From an uncultured Phycisphaerales bacterium (GTDB taxonomy: Bacteria > Planctomycetota > Phycisphaerae > Sedimentisphaerales > Anaerobacaceae), in NCBI GenBank assembly GCA_937927975.1, contig CALEZT010000104.1, forward strand, positions 1 to 5,838: 5,838 nt of DNA. The letters run 5' to 3'. A program made the translations under genes and the position numbers. Below the pieces are notes generated by a model, which saw only the letters and a list, made by a program, of their open reading frames with translations, was not told the origin of the DNA and ran no database searches. Shown one piece after another: positions 5,543 to 5,838 of the stretch (positions within the stretch are counted from its first letter, which is position 1; each line of letters begins with the position of its first letter).

Positions 5543-5838
5543 ATGGCGAATCGCAAAGAAAACTGGCTTTCAAGGTTACTTGGGAAGAAGGCTGCCGCCA
5601 AGCCACGTCCTGAGCGAGAAGCTTCATCGCCGCCCGGACCGGGTCGCCTTTCACCGGTTCCGACCGTTTTGTCGCTCACTGAAAAACAGGATTCGGGCCA
5701 GACCCTTGAGGCCGCGTTGCCAAACGCGGCCGGTGGTATCCTTCCGGCGGTTTCGGCGGATGCCGTTCCCCTTAAATGGGGCATCGGCGACGTGATCCTG
5801 GACCGCTACGAGATCCGTCAGGTGCATGAGGGCGGCGG
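5543..5838 (+). CDS. N-terminus of a Hanks-type Ser/Thr protein kinase, truncated by the window end
   Basis: The frame from ATG 5543 has a strong Shine-Dalgarno and stays open to the window edge, giving 98 complete codons. Residues 1-20 are basic with a short amphipathic stretch (NWLSRLLGKK). Residues 20-75 form a Pro/Ala/Ser-rich, probably disordered linker. From residue 79 the sequence reads WGIGDVILDRYEIRQVHEGG, which matches the entry into the kinase N-lobe: strand 1, then the start of the glycine-rich ATP loop. I recall the same lead-in, roughly GDVILDRYEV...HEGGMG, from planctomycete- and cyanobacterium-type kinases that often carry WD40 repeats further on. The catalytic Lys, HRD and DFG motifs would lie beyond the window, so activity cannot be judged. 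The 72-base gap to the protease gene, same strand, suggests a shared transcription unit. The kinase call is likely; the WD40 extension is inference. Confidence 0.82.
   Translation, partial: MANRKENWLSRLLGKKAAAKPRPEREASSPPGPGRLSPVPTVLSLTEKQDSGQTLEAALPNAAGGILPAVSADAVPLKWGIGDVILDRYEIRQVHEGG
5710..5731 (+). repeat. Perfect 9-bp inverted repeat with 4-base loop
   Basis: GGCCGCGTT at 5710-5718 pairs exactly with AACGCGGCC at 5723-5731 across the loop GCCA. It lies in the low-complexity linker of the kinase gene (codons 56-63) and has no T-run after it, so it is not a terminator. It may be chance in a GC-rich linker, or an mRNA hairpin. Confidence 0.6.

Noticed and set aside
5502..5795. 97-codon open frame on the + strand
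   Set aside because: It has no ribosome site and an Arg-rich composition, and it conflicts with the frame at 5543, which has a GGAGGT site and a kinase N-lobe motif.

Overview
The window looks like part of a chromosome, or a large genomic fragment, from a free-living bacterium with a rich signalling repertoire. A large Hanks-type kinase/WD40 vocabulary, moderately high GC and long multidomain proteins fit Planctomycetota, Verrucomicrobiota, Chloroflexota or a related candidate phylum. This assignment rests on protein style only. No rRNA, tRNA or marker gene is present to confirm it.

Layout, all genes on the + strand. (1) Bases 1-677 hold the C-terminal end of a WD40-repeat protein: three near-identical 42-residue blades, then a conserved non-WD tail. 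(2) Bases 678-905 are a non-coding gap that may hold a decayed coding fragment. (3) Bases 906-1967 encode a 353-aa protein with a double Clp-N-like region followed by what reads as a ClpA/B/C first AAA+ ring (D1) with all its ATPase motifs erased. (4) After 17 bases and a strong Shine-Dalgarno, bases 1985-5470 encode a 1161-aa fusion. Its order is Clp-N-like domain, ClpB/ClpC D2-type AAA+ ATPase with intact Walker motifs, response-regulator receiver-like domain, FtsH-type AAA+ ATPase with intact Walker motifs, and M41 zinc metallopeptidase with intact HEAGH and distal Asp. (5) After 72 bases and a strong Shine-Dalgarno, bases 5543-5838 carry the first 98 codons of a protein that enters a Ser/Thr kinase domain exactly at the window edge.

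The central pair is the most interesting content. Gene 906-1967 supplies a Clp N-domain plus a dead D1-like module. Gene 1985-5470 supplies a second Clp N-domain, a live D2-like module and its own protease. Together they look like a Clp-type unfoldase split over two subunits and rebuilt around an apparently soluble FtsH/M41 protease instead of ClpP, with a receiver-like domain between the two ATPases. The upstream WD40 tail and the downstream kinase start both resemble parts of one known protein style, an N-terminal Hanks kinase with C-terminal WD40 repeats, so the protease pair is probably flanked by two such sensor kinases. A phospho- or ligand-regulated proteolysis, stress or defence module is a reasonable inference. 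No target, ligand or phenotype can be read from the sequence.
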